Of a stretch of DNA of 64,000 bases, positions 22,181 through 32,839 are shown one piece after another. Position 1 is the stretch's first letter; each line of letters opens with the position of its first letter. The notes beneath the pieces are model-generated. The model was not told the origin of the DNA, did not search any database, and saw only the letters and a list, made by a program, of their open reading frames with translations. The stretch is from Mallotus nudiflorus (Eukaryota > Streptophyta > Magnoliopsida > Malpighiales > Euphorbiaceae), in NCBI GenBank assembly GCA_947683625.1, contig CANTUR010000049.1:7666501-7730500 (forward strand), read 5' to 3'. Made by a program: the position numbers and the translations under genes.

Positions 22181-24238
22181 TAATTTGTTCATTAGTCCAA
22201 GACACCACGTGTCTCTGAGTGTGTGAGTATTTGATTTTTTTAAAAAATCTATCATCTTCTTATTATTTTGATTTTGAAAGTTCAAAAATAAGAATCTAGA
22301 CTCTTAAGACTCCTCCTCCTCCTCTCACTTCCAATATTGAACAACTTCCCTGCATGATCACGGGGGTTGGAGGTTGCTAGGCCAAGCTTTAAAAGCTGAG
22401 AGGTAGAGTCTGTAGGAAGGGATAGGAAGAGGCTGTGAAAAAAATGCTAGAGAGGCAGATTCTATGAAGAAAAATTAGAGAGGAGAGAGGAAGAGGTTGT
22501 GAAAAAAAATGCTAGAGAGGTAGAGTTTGTGAAGAAAAATCAAAGAGGAGAGAGGAAGAGGCTGCGAAAAATGCTAGATTGGTAGAGTCTATGAAGAAAA
22601 ATCAGGGAGGAGAGGAAAAAGAGAGAAAAAAAAAATTCTTTTGAGTCTAAAAATAAAACCCTAGTTTTTTTTTACCGTGCAGAAAGCCACACACCTTATC
22701 TCTTCATTTTTCATTTTCAAAACCTTCGAGAAATTAACAAAAATATGCTCTTTGCTTTTAAAGTCCAGAAAATCAAGAGAAAAAAACAAAGTCAATCTCA
22801 AAATGGTGACAATACCAATCTGAGGGGCATTCAAATAGCATTTGCATAGTATCCCCTACTCTTTTTTTTATTATTTTGATTTGATTTCTTTGTTTTATTT
22901 ATTGATTGAGTCATTACTGATTAATTTTTTTTGTGTTTTTATTTTTGATTGGTGTTCTGTGGTGCTCTGGATGTGAGATTTTAGCAGTGGCTACATTGAA
23001 GAATCCATGGGATGTTATGGACTAAATTCTATAAAATCCTAGTAGAATTTAGGGTTTATCATTTTTGATGGTATTTTGTTCATTACTTTTACTAGGTTGT
23101 AATTAATTTTCTATAATTTCCTGAACTATAGCTTGTAATAGCCCCAATAGAGGGAAATTAGTGGAATTTTAATTCTCTGCACTAAAATTGATTAGTAATC
23201 TAGGCTCAATTTGGTAACATTCAATTAAAATCAAAGAAGGCAGATTAATTTTAGGGTTGCATGAAATTGAATTAGGTTTTCTTAGAAAAATCATGTAAAA
23301 ATTATTATTTTGATTTTTTTTTGGTATGTTTGTTGAATTGGGTTTTGTTTTTAGTTCTCATGCCTTTTAAGCCCGAAGTCCATGGTAGGATCAACCTATT
23401 TAATAAATAGGCTTAAAAATGTTTTTTTAGGTTTTAATTAATTTAAAATGAATTTAGGCCCATTTAGGTTAATTAGATTTAGGCCCACTTTTAATTAATA
23501 TAATTAATTTAGACTTTAGTTCAATCCACTAATGTATTTTTATTTCTTTTTAAAATTAATTAAACCTTAGGCCCATTTCTAGTTAATTAAATTTAATTTA
23601 GATTTAGCTCAGCCTATTAATTTCGTTTGTTTTAAAATAAATAGACTTAGGCTCCATCTTTATTTGAGTTAAAATTAAGTTAGACTTAGGCCCACTTAAT
23701 AGTCTAATTTCTTCTTTAAAATTTGTAGACAATAGGCTTATTTCCTTAGTTAATTAAAACAAGTAGGTTTAAGCTCATTAATTTTAGTCCATTTTACTCA
23801 TAAATAAAATATGTAGAATTAGCTAACTTCAATTAGTAAAATTAATCTAGTTTAGACATAGGGATGCTACCTTTTGTATTCTTTTTTACATGTAATTTTA
23901 TGACTTGTTGCCTTTAGGTTAAATGGATGTTTAATTAGGGTTTAAATAAAATTACATGTAATTAGAGAATAAGATAGTAATTCATAAAGTAATTCTAAAT
24001 GAATACGAGATTAAGAGAAGTTAGTATTTTGTTCCTAGAATCTCTTGGTTATGGTGCTAGCTTTCTTTTAGAGAATCAAGTGCCACCATTTTGATTTTTC
24101 CTAGCTATTATCCTGGGTGGTGACTCCTCATCTCCATGCTATGTCTTTGTGATATAGTGTGTGTTCCCTAAGGCCCTGAGCCCAAACAGTGTCGTGGTTA
24201 CTAAAATCTTGGACGCACGCTAAACCCTACTGTCTACA
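22181..24238 (+). repeat. 5' LTR of the Tat element
   Basis: The last 984 bp (23255-24238) match the 3' LTR and end in TCTACA just before the PBS. The first 1.07 kb has no counterpart in the 3' LTR, which shows only 19 bases before the shared part. Either the 3' LTR has an internal deletion or part of this left segment is not LTR. The left segment holds a tandem repeat at 22396-22622. Confidence 0.7.
22396..22622. repeat. 64/65-bp tandem repeat, about 3.5 copies
   Basis: The motif aagaggctgtgaaaaa followed by atgctagagaggtagag and tatgaagaaaaat recurs at 22427, 22491 and 22556 (offsets 64 and 65). It is purine-rich on the plus strand. Confidence 0.85.
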
Positions 24239-24239
24239 G

Positions 24240-24257
24240 TGGCAACTCCATTAGGGA
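24240..24257 (+). promoter_or_regulatory. Primer-binding site, tRNA-Arg type
   Basis: TGGCAACTCCATTAGGGA starts one base after the 5' LTR. It is a slightly decayed form of the TGGCGACTC...GGGGA site used by Tat/Ogre elements for minus-strand priming. Confidence 0.75.
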
Positions 24258-25120
24258 TAAAAGATACTGATTCTACTTGTGTTCTTTAGAATTATTTTAT
24301 TCTTGTATTCATTCTATATGTCCCTATTAACCAATGGTATTGGTTTATTATTCCATAATTCCACTAGTTTCATGGAGTTGTAAATTGGCTAACCATCACT
24401 CTTAGCCTTAACTCGGTTCAAAAGAGATTACCGGGCTCATCTAACTAGAGTTTGTAACCCAAGTCCTAAAAAGGGGTAGTTTTCTCTTGAGTTAACAAAG
24501 GATGCTAGGCCCCTTTGGCCTTGGCCTGTAACTCAAGTCTTAAATGAGGGCGTCTTGCTAAAGGAGCCTTGACTTTTCATCAGACTCTAAACATATATAA
24601 TGGCTTAGTTACCTCCCCTAAAATCTACCCAAATTGCTTGTATGTTTGTTGACATAAGGTATTTCTATTTATAAAAGCCCAGACCAATACTTTTGAAGCC
24701 CACTTGAGGTAATGAAGATTGCGCTAGACCTTTGTACCTAGAAATGCTCTTTTTATGCTTCTACTGCTTTAAGAGAGATGTGCATGCACGTCAGTTCTTG
24801 AAATTCCCCATTGATATTAAGGCTAGGAAAACAAATCCTAAGAAAAGAAACTCACCATTGAATACGTGTGTGGGAGGAATAAGGTTGGAAGGATGTATGT
24901 TGCACATTTAATTGATACTTATTACTTGCTACTTATTGTATATCATGTGCATCATGCATTAGATGCATCATACTGACACCTTGTTTTGTAGCCATCATAG
25001 ATTCATCTGGCTCTTCTCGTATTTGAGGATGGAAAAATGGTAGACTAAGAAGAATAGATCTGAGTCTTAAGGTCATAGCAAAAGAAATCCTATATAGACT
25101 GGAGAAGAGTCTTATCAATC
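24258..25120 (+). other. Tat element leader, non-coding
   Basis: Between PBS and gag there is no extended frame. Long untranslated leaders are usual in this lineage. I see no splice or regulatory motif I can support. Confidence 0.5.
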
Positions 25121-26480
25121 TGCTTTATATAGAAGTTAAACCAACTACACATAAACCTATAGAGATGGAACAACAATAAAGAGGGAACTGGACCTTAGAA
25201 GCTTTTAAGGGAGCTTTGATGGATGACATGAGGGCTATAATGCAAGATGAATTGAGACAAGCATGGTCTGGACTGATGTAACTTGCCACTGCTGTCATAC
25301 CACAACCTACAATTGAACAACCACCTACTATGGATGCTCCACCTACTGCCAATAATGTTGGGGGCCAACATGTTGCTAGAAATTCACCTGTTGTTGATAT
25401 GAAGCTGGAGGATGTTGAGAATTACATAGTAAAGAAAGCAAAGAAAGAGTCACTCAAAATAGTGTAAGACCACGAGTCCAAGCAGATGCGAGCGCTGACC
25501 CAGAAGATGTCCAAGATGGTGGAGCTGATTAGGGAACAAGGCATGGGATATTCATTTGACTTCAATGACATGCTAAAAATGGAAGATGATAAGCTGCTTG
25601 ATAAGTTCAAAATGTTGCAGCTATAGAAATTTAATGGAAGAGGAGACCAAAGGATTCATCTCAGTCGGTACATAACCACTATGAGTACTACTAAAGCCCT
25701 ATTAGTAGTAATCACTAGGTTGTTTATGTTATCTTTAGAGGGGATGGCTATAAACTTGTATCATGGGCTGGAAAAATCTATTAGGTATGACTGGAAAGAA
25801 TTATGTACTGCCTTTTTGAAATAGTATGATTATAAAACTAGATTGAAAGTGTTCGTTAAAGATTTAGAACTGAAAAAGTAGAAATTAAATGATTCCTTCT
25901 TTGATTTTCTTACTAGGTTCATGTACAAAGCAGGACTGATGAAGAATAAGCTAGCTAAGAAAGATCAAGTTAGGATGATAGTCCATAATGTATCACCTAA
26001 TCTAGTCGAGAGATTGCAGATGATTAACCCCAAAATATTCATAGACCTGTATGATGATGGTTTACAAGCTAATGAGATTGAGAATGAAAAGAAGAAAAGC
26101 TCTATAGGCATCAAAACTCGAAATTACTCAATTGGGGGCACACAATAAGGAAGCATTAGCCGAGTTGTGGAGGTTCGCTTAGTTCAACCTCCCAAGAGAT
26201 TCTCTAACTTCAATCAACCACTCTTAAAAGTCCTAGACCGATTAATCTAGAAAGGCCTACTCTAACCCTTAACATTTTCCAAACCACCTAACCCAAATGT
26301 CTTAGGCTATAACCCTAACAGTTATTGTAAGTTTCACCAACTAGTTGGTCACTCCACAAATACTTATATCCACCTCAAACACGAAATCCAAAACCTGATA
26401 GACTCCAAAAAAATCACAGACCCCAAAAAATCCAATCCTAACCCAAACACTAAAAATAATCCTTTCCTAGACTACTGAAA
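25121..26480 (+). pseudogene. Tat element gag
   Basis: Plus-strand frames combine to QRIHLSRYITTMSTT (about 25650), the gag core DWKELCTAFLK (about 25790), DSFFDFLTRFMYKAG (about 25890-25935), and a zinc-finger-like stretch YCKFHQLVGHSTNTYIH (about 26320-26370), with Cys and His residues in the usual gag places. Gag packages the element RNA in a particle. Stops occur at about 25626, 25820 and 25880 among others, but frame is mostly conserved, so decay is mainly by point mutation. A second half of the gag polyprotein continues to about 26920. Confidence 0.75.
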
Positions 26481-26499
26481 TGTCCCACCACCAATCACC

Positions 26500-27180
26500 A
26501 TGATGATCAACTCGGGAGTTAATGAGGAGGAAGTGCTAGACTCCTTTGAAAACCTAAACCTTACAAACAGTAAGGAATCTTCTGATGCCTTTAGTGGAGT
26601 TAAGGATTTTTTAGGACAACCCATAGGTACATTTAATTACAAAGTGTTCTACTCCAAACCACCTCTACTGATATTCTTGTTGAATCAATAGTGCCTTTAG
26701 GATGGGGTGATTTCTAGTGGCATACCTCCTAAGGAGATTATGCCTATAAAATGGGGTGATGAGTTCGAAGAGGAGAGTAAAGGGTCCTTAACTCTTAAAC
26801 AAGGGATCGAGGTACTGAGTGAGCATTTAAAAAAGTTTGATATAGAGGGAAAAGAAATGTGCACAGTGGAAGTGTGGAAAAATAAAAAAAGAGATCGGAT
26901 TATTAGGGTTGTAGACATCTAGTATGACTCTGACAAGGAAAGTCCCATTGATCTTAACATAAGGAGCAATAACCCCAATATGAATCATCTCACTAGGAGT
27001 AGGAGGAATTAAAAGGCAGTAGAAAAGAAAATTAAGAGAGTCACAAAAAGAGAAGAAGTAGAGGATGCATAAACAGAAGGAGGAGAAAAAGAAGACCTGA
27101 TTTTGGAATAACTAAAGAACGCTACGGCAAATGCTAGCATTTGGGAGCTACTAATACATTTAGGTAGTCATAAAAGAGCT
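26500..27180 (+). pseudogene. Tat element gag-pol linker region
   Basis: Frames at 26500-26691 and 26707-26922 contain acidic sequence (NEEEVLDSFENL; KWGDEFEEES) followed by basic KKIKRVTKREE near 27030-27055, then LKNATANASIWELL (about 27115-27155), which is a conserved lead-in to the protease of this lineage. No separate function is assigned. Confidence 0.6.
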
Positions 27181-27867
27181 CTTGTCAAAGCTCTATTAAA
27201 TATGAACATTGAAACAATAGCTACACCTGAGGCTATGGTAGCAAAGGTTATGGAAAAGAAACATGGGTTGATAACATTCTCATATGATGATTTGCCTTTG
27301 GAAGGAAGAAATCATAATGAAGCATTGTTTATCCCAGCTGAAGTAAAAGGGAAGCGAACTAACTTTACAATGGTTGATGATGGTTTTGCTATTAATGTAT
27401 GTTTGTTGAAGATCCTACCTAATTTAGGTTTAAAAGTCGATGACTTAATAGGTTCAAACCTAATAATCAGAGCCTATTATGACAATAATAGGAATATGGA
27501 GTGGACATTCTAAGTTTTAGTTAAAATAGGACTTGTGGAATCCACTATTGAGTTCATTGTGCTAGATATTCCTGTCACCTATGCCTTATTATTGGGAAGT
27601 CTATGGTTCCATGCTCTGGGAGGAGTACCCTCAACTGTGCACCAGAAGGTAAAATTCCCTTATAAAGGAGATGTAGTGACTATAGAAGTAGGAATCAATG
27701 CAGCTATAGTTGCCATACTAGAGAAACAAAAGCAAGTGTGCATTTTTGTTGGGATATTTAACGAAACTGAAATGGATCCAAGGGTTGCAAATATGATGGA
27801 GAACATGACTTATCAACTTGGACAAGGACTGGGAAAGAATGAGCAGGGAAACCCTAGGCTACTATAG
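27181..27867 (+). pseudogene. Tat element aspartic protease and G-patch motif
   Basis: The first frame (27202-27513) holds the protease active-site region TNFTMVDDGFAINVC (about 27358-27402). The lineage has Asp-(Asp/Asn)-Gly here, so the catalytic Asp-X-Gly is kept. A TAA at 27511-27513 interrupts, and the same frame continues through the second motif ALLLGSLWFHAL (about 27583-27618) to a G-patch-like end, MTYQLGQGLGKNEQG (about 27808-27852). Protease would cleave the Gag-Pol chain. A single stop separates the two halves, so decay is light here. Confidence 0.8.
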
Positions 27868-28449
27868 TTCAAGTGCCAGAGTGATACTAAGGGGTTAGGG
27901 TGCACTGAGGTAGGATCTACCAACAGAAGGGCAAGAAAGAAAAAGAAGGCCAATAGAAACAAGCCCTTAGGGAGAATTGCGCCTTTAAGCAAAAACTTCA
28001 TCAAGATAAAAGAAGGCAAGTACTACCCGGGTGCTAAGGAATCTTTCAATGTCTCTGGCAAAGATGTTCCTAGATTCGAGGTCTTCAAAGAGTAGATTAT
28101 GGAAAACCTAGTTGAGGACAACAAAGAGGAGGTGATGAAGTAGGTAGCTAGAAGAATGAGGAATGCTGGTATTGAAGAGTTGCTATGTTTGCCACTTGAA
28201 GAGGAGCCATCCCAGGATTTAGCTACTATTATTAATGATAGCTTTACTAATGTTTTTTATAAGGAAACTAATGTAATAACATCTAGTCTCTATGAGGATA
28301 AAAACTACGTCCATAGTCAATGATATGAATGCTGGTTTTACTTACTTATGTAATGTGGATCCTAATAGTTTTGTGCATTATAATTTTGATCAATCATGTA
28401 TGTTTGAAATTAATTCAATTCAATTTGATTCATTTAACATGGGCATGAA

Positions 28450-29900
28450 TGATAATAAAAAGAATATTTCTATATCACATGATTTAACTCCTAAAGAAAG
28501 GGAAAATTTTGAGAGAATATTAACAAAAATGAAGGTAATTTTTGCTTGGCCTTAAGAAGATATGCCAGGTTTAGATAGGGAAATTACAGAGCATTATATT
28601 CCAACTCATCCAAAAATAAAATTGGTTAAATAAAAATTATGCAGGCTAAAACTAGAGTGGACTAAGAAAAGAAGAGAGGTGACTGGTAAATAAATTTAGG
28701 CTAACTTCTTGGAAGTAGTAGATTACCCCTAATGGCTAGAAAACATAGTCTTGGTAACCAAGAAAGATGGTAAAGTGCATATGTGTGTCAATTTTAGAGA
28801 TTTAAATAAAGCATGTTTGAAAGATAACTTTCCTTTACCCCACATCGATGTTAAAGTGGATAGTGCGGCGTCAAGTACAATGTATTCTTTTATGGATGGG
28901 TTTTCTAGGTATAATTAGATAATGATGGTAGTTATGGATAAGATCAAGATAGCTTTCATTATAAAATAGGGGACCTATTGTTATAAGGTTATGCCTTTTG
29001 GGTTAAAAAATGTAGGTTCAACATACCAAAGGGCAGCTACCGCTCTTTTCTATGACATGATGCATAAGGAAGTTGAGGTGTATGTAGATGACATGATGGT
29101 CAAGTTAGAAATAAGAGAGGGGCACTTTAAAGTATTGGACAAGTTCTTGGTGAGCATTAAGAGGTATAATATAAGACTTAACCCAAAGAAATGCATTTTT
29201 AGAGTTACTATAGGGAAGCTGCTGGGGCATATAGTTAGTAGTAGAGGAATTGAAGTAGATCAGGATAAAGTGAAAACTATTGAAGAAATGCCAACACCAA
29301 AGACAAAGAAAGAAGTGAGAGGGTTTATTGGCAGGTTACAATTTATTAGTAGGTTAATTGCAAAGCTTACTAATATTTATGACCCAATCTTCAAACTATT
29401 AAGAAAAGATCAACCTGTAGAGTGGAACAATGATTGTTAGAAGGCCTTTAATAGGATAAAAGAATATCTCACCAATCCACTTGTATTGTGACCACCAAGG
29501 CAAAGTAAACCGTTGATCTTGAATTTAGCTCTAGAGGAAAAGGTAATGAGGGCAATGTTAGCTCAAAAAGGACTAGATGGGATAGAGCATGCAATGTATT
29601 ATCTCAGTTAAAAGTTCTTGCCATATGAAGAAAGTATGATTTGGTGGAAAAGATATGTTTGATAATGATATGGACAATAAGAAAATTAAGGCATTACTTT
29701 CAGTCTTATAGGGTTCAGGCTATTTTAAAGATAGATCCTTTATGATACTTACTGCGGACACTTGCTTTGATTAGAAGGATGTCTTGATGGCTTATACTCC
29801 TAACTGAATTCAATAGATTACATTACCATAAAGGTTATCAAGGAAGGGCAATAGCAAAATTCATAGCACAGAATGTAGTAGAGGGTGATAAACTATGGAA
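28450..29900 (+). pseudogene. Tat element reverse transcriptase and first RNase H
   Basis: RT starts near LTPKERENFERIL (28486), with VTKKDGKVHMCVNFRDLN (about 28757-28810), MPFGLKNVGSTYQRA (28991-29035) and the catalytic YVDDMMV (about 29080-29100) intact. The thumb and connection follow (PTPKTKKEVRGFIGRLQF). The first RNase H follows in poorer condition (QSKPLILNLALEE; AMYYLS; FLPYEES) and seems to lose frame after about 29640. Stops at 28553, 28634, 28918 and 28967 break the polymerase. It would copy genomic RNA to DNA in the particle. Confidence 0.85.
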
Positions 29901-29919
29901 CCTAGAATTTCCAGATAAG

Positions 29920-30340
29920 AATTTAGCAATTGTAAAGCATTATGAATGGAAGCTTTATTTTGATGGGGTTGTAAATAAAAAAGGAGTTGGATTAGGAGTG
30001 ATCCTTATTATGCCATAAGGAGAAACCATATCAATGGCCAAGAAACTTGATTTTAAAGTAACTAATAATATGGCTGAGTATGAGGTATGCATTTATGGAG
30101 TGGAAGCAGTAATGGCAGATGGAGAAAGGAGTTGTTAGTATATGGGGATTCAATGTTGGTTATTAGTCAGGCTAACAAAGAATGGGAAGTAAAGGAGGAA
30201 AAGTTGAAACCCTATGTTTACTATTTGAGGACTTTAATAAAAAACTTCACTAAATGTCTTTTTATCCATCTATCAAGACACGACAATCAAATGGTAGATG
30301 ATCTAGCAATGCTTTCTTCAATATGGAATAGTGTACCTAG
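29920..30340 (+). pseudogene. Second (archaeal-type, aRNH) RNase H of the Tat element
   Basis: The frame WKLYFDGVVNKKGVGLG (about 29948-29998) begins a second RNase H, found between the first RNase H and integrase only in the Tat lineage. The four catalytic acids are visible: FDG, NNMAEYE, VYGDSML and NQMVDDLA. A frameshift near 30110-30125 and a TAA at about 30017 separate them, so the protein is broken although every active-site residue remains. Confidence 0.8.
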
Positions 30341-31670
30341 ATTGACTACGAAGTTGTTAGTGATCATGAAATCAAGAGCTCCATGTTATGGGGGTGAGCA
30401 GATTATGGGAATTCAAGTAGGGTCCGAAGAGAAGCCATGGTTTTATAATGTTCAAAGGTTTATCAAGGAAGGAAAATATCCAGATGAAGCCACTTCAAAA
30501 GAGAAATATGCCCTTCATGTTCTTGCACATAATTTTGTAAGTCATAATGGGGTATTGTATAAGAGAATGCTAAATAGGATACAACTTAGATGTATCAAGA
30601 AAGATGAAGTAGAAAAGGTGATGAAAAAGATTCACATGGGAGCTTGTAGTTCTTATATGAATGGAATAATCCTAGCGAAGAAGATAATTAGATAAGGGTA
30701 CTACTGGATGAGCATGCAAAGAGATTGCATTAAGACAGTAAGGCAATGCCATCAATGTCAGGTCTATGGGAATCTCAACCACCTTCCTCCAACAGTGTCG
30801 AATAGTTTATCATCTTATTGGCCTTTTACAGTGTGAGGGATTAATATTATAGGAGAAATAAAGCCAACATCATCAAATGGACTTAAGTATATAGCTGTGG
30901 CAATTGATTACTTCTCTAGATGGGTAGAGGATAAATCTTTTAATACTCTAAAAGCAAAGCAGATGGCTCGGTTTATTGAGAAGAATATTATTTGTAGATA
31001 TAGGGTTCCACATCACGTTGTGACAAACAATAGGGTTCAATTTCAAGCAAAGTTGGCAGAGTTATTACAAAAATATAGGATCGAGCATCATAAGTCCTCA
31101 CCATATTGGCCTCAGGCTAATGGAGTAGTGGAAGCAGTGAATAAGAATATCAAGAAAATCCTCTCTAAAATGGTTAAAACTTATAAAGACTGGTATGAGT
31201 ACCTTCCTTTTGCCTTGTAGGGATACAAAACTACAGCCATAACTGCCACAGGCCAAACTCCATTCTCCTTAGTGTATGGTTGTGAGGTAGTTTTGCCTAT
31301 AGAAACTGAGATCAAGTCTCTAAAAGTGGTTATAGAGGCCAAAACGCCTAAGAGTGAATGGGCAAAAAAGAGATATGATCATCTGGTATCTCTAGATGAG
31401 AAAAGGATGAATGCTTTGTTTTATACTCAAATATATCAGAGGAGGATAACAAGGTCATTCAACAAGAAAATAAGGCTAGGGAAAATAAGAGCTGGGGAAA
31501 TGATGTTAAAATAGTCTAGAGCAATAGTGTTCAATTCAAACCAAATTGGAAAGGACCATACTTAGTCAAGCCAATTCTACTAAAAGGAGTTGCCAAGATA
31601 TCTGATCTTGAAGGGAAAGAGTTCATAGAGCGTGTTAATATAGATTGCCTCAAGAAATACTACCTATAAA
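30341..31670 (+). pseudogene. Tat element integrase
   Basis: The N-terminal zinc region is IHMGACSSYMNG ... CHQCQVYGN (about 30630-30770); the second zinc His of the usual HMNG has become Tyr. The catalytic core starts AIDYFSRWVE (first Asp present, about 30900), then VTNNRVQF (about 31020), where the second Asp of the DDE triad is Asn and the Gly is Arg, then NGVVEAVNK (Glu present, about 31120). TAG at 31218 and 31512 break the frame. The end, DCLKKYYL, is at about 31668. Integrase inserts the cDNA into the host genome; the lost Asp alone would inactivate it. Confidence 0.85.
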
Positions 31671-32684
31671 AATAAATAAAAGTAGTATAAAGAAAATAAA
31701 GTTCGCTAACTTGAAAACCTGAAAAGGCTAGTTAGGCAAAAATTAGGACATTCCCATTATTCAGAAAACTCGAAAAGTGCTGGTAGGCAAAAATTAGGGA
31801 ATAAATAAAATAAAAAGGCTCCATTGATTAGAAAACCTGCAAAGGGCTAGTTAGGCAAAAGTTAGGGAAAGAAAATGTAAATGAAAAATATTTAGTTAAA
31901 AATCCAAAAGGACTAGCTGATAATAGGAGTTATGTTATGTGATATAGTAAATGTACTTATTTTGGCCCTAATTAATGAATCTTATTGAAATTGAATTTTA
32001 TTATAACATTGCATGTTCTATCTTATTTATAATGCATAAGTATTAGAAAGGAAAACAAAATATAAAAGCTTAAAATCAGCTCTACAAGACCATTTTGCTT
32101 TAGTGGTGCCTCTATTTCTTCTTCTTTTGATGTTCATCATGTAAAATCTGGGTGGCTCTGTAGCTTGTATCATGGTCCAAGTCTTGTAGTTATCATTAGT
32201 AGCTTTATTAGCATTCAAGGATATGTTGCGCTCAAGAGTTATATGAGGCCATAAGTCCCTGATCTTTTTTTAAAAAAAAAGCCTACCTGAGAGAGAAGCC
32301 CTCGAATTCAATTAGAATAGTAACAATGAATTGCGGGTGACCATACTAACAACAAAGTCATAAACAAGAAATGAAAGTTAAAAGTGCAACCTCAGAATGG
32401 GAACATGGTGATCATATAAGTCAAGAGTAATGAACTTTAGTCTCTACCAACCCATGTAATCTCAATGTCCATGATATCCTTTATCCAATCAATCTAATGG
32501 TCTATAATGTGCTTTTCTTTCATCTTTAAGGGTTGAGATTACAACTGATAAGGCAAATAAGATAAAGGGTTGGCAGGAGCAGCAAGCAAACTTAATTTAT
32601 CTTGCAACTAGATTTGAAAAGTAAAAATAAGAAGCCTGCTAAGTTAAAAACCTGAAAGGGCAGCTTAGGTAAAAGATAAGGCAA

Positions 32685-32720
<36 letters not shown>

Positions 32721-32768
32721 TAATAAAATAAAATAAATTTAAGACCATCTATTCATCCATGTCTAATT
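31671..32768 (+). other. Tat element post-pol region with spaced repeats
   Basis: At least four copies of a motif like AAAACCTGAAAAGG followed by CTAGTTAGGCAAAAATTAGG lie at about 31712-31750, 31765-31800, 31830-31870 and 31895-31925, with another at about 32645-32680. Similar repeats follow pol in other plant Tat elements as I recall them. An (AAT)n microsatellite is at 32686-32722. No coding sequence was recognised. Confidence 0.55.
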
Positions 32769-32839
32769 TCAAGGAAGGGAAATATGAAATAGATTAGTAA
32801 AAGAAGGCAATTTGACATAACTACAAATTAGAAATGAAG

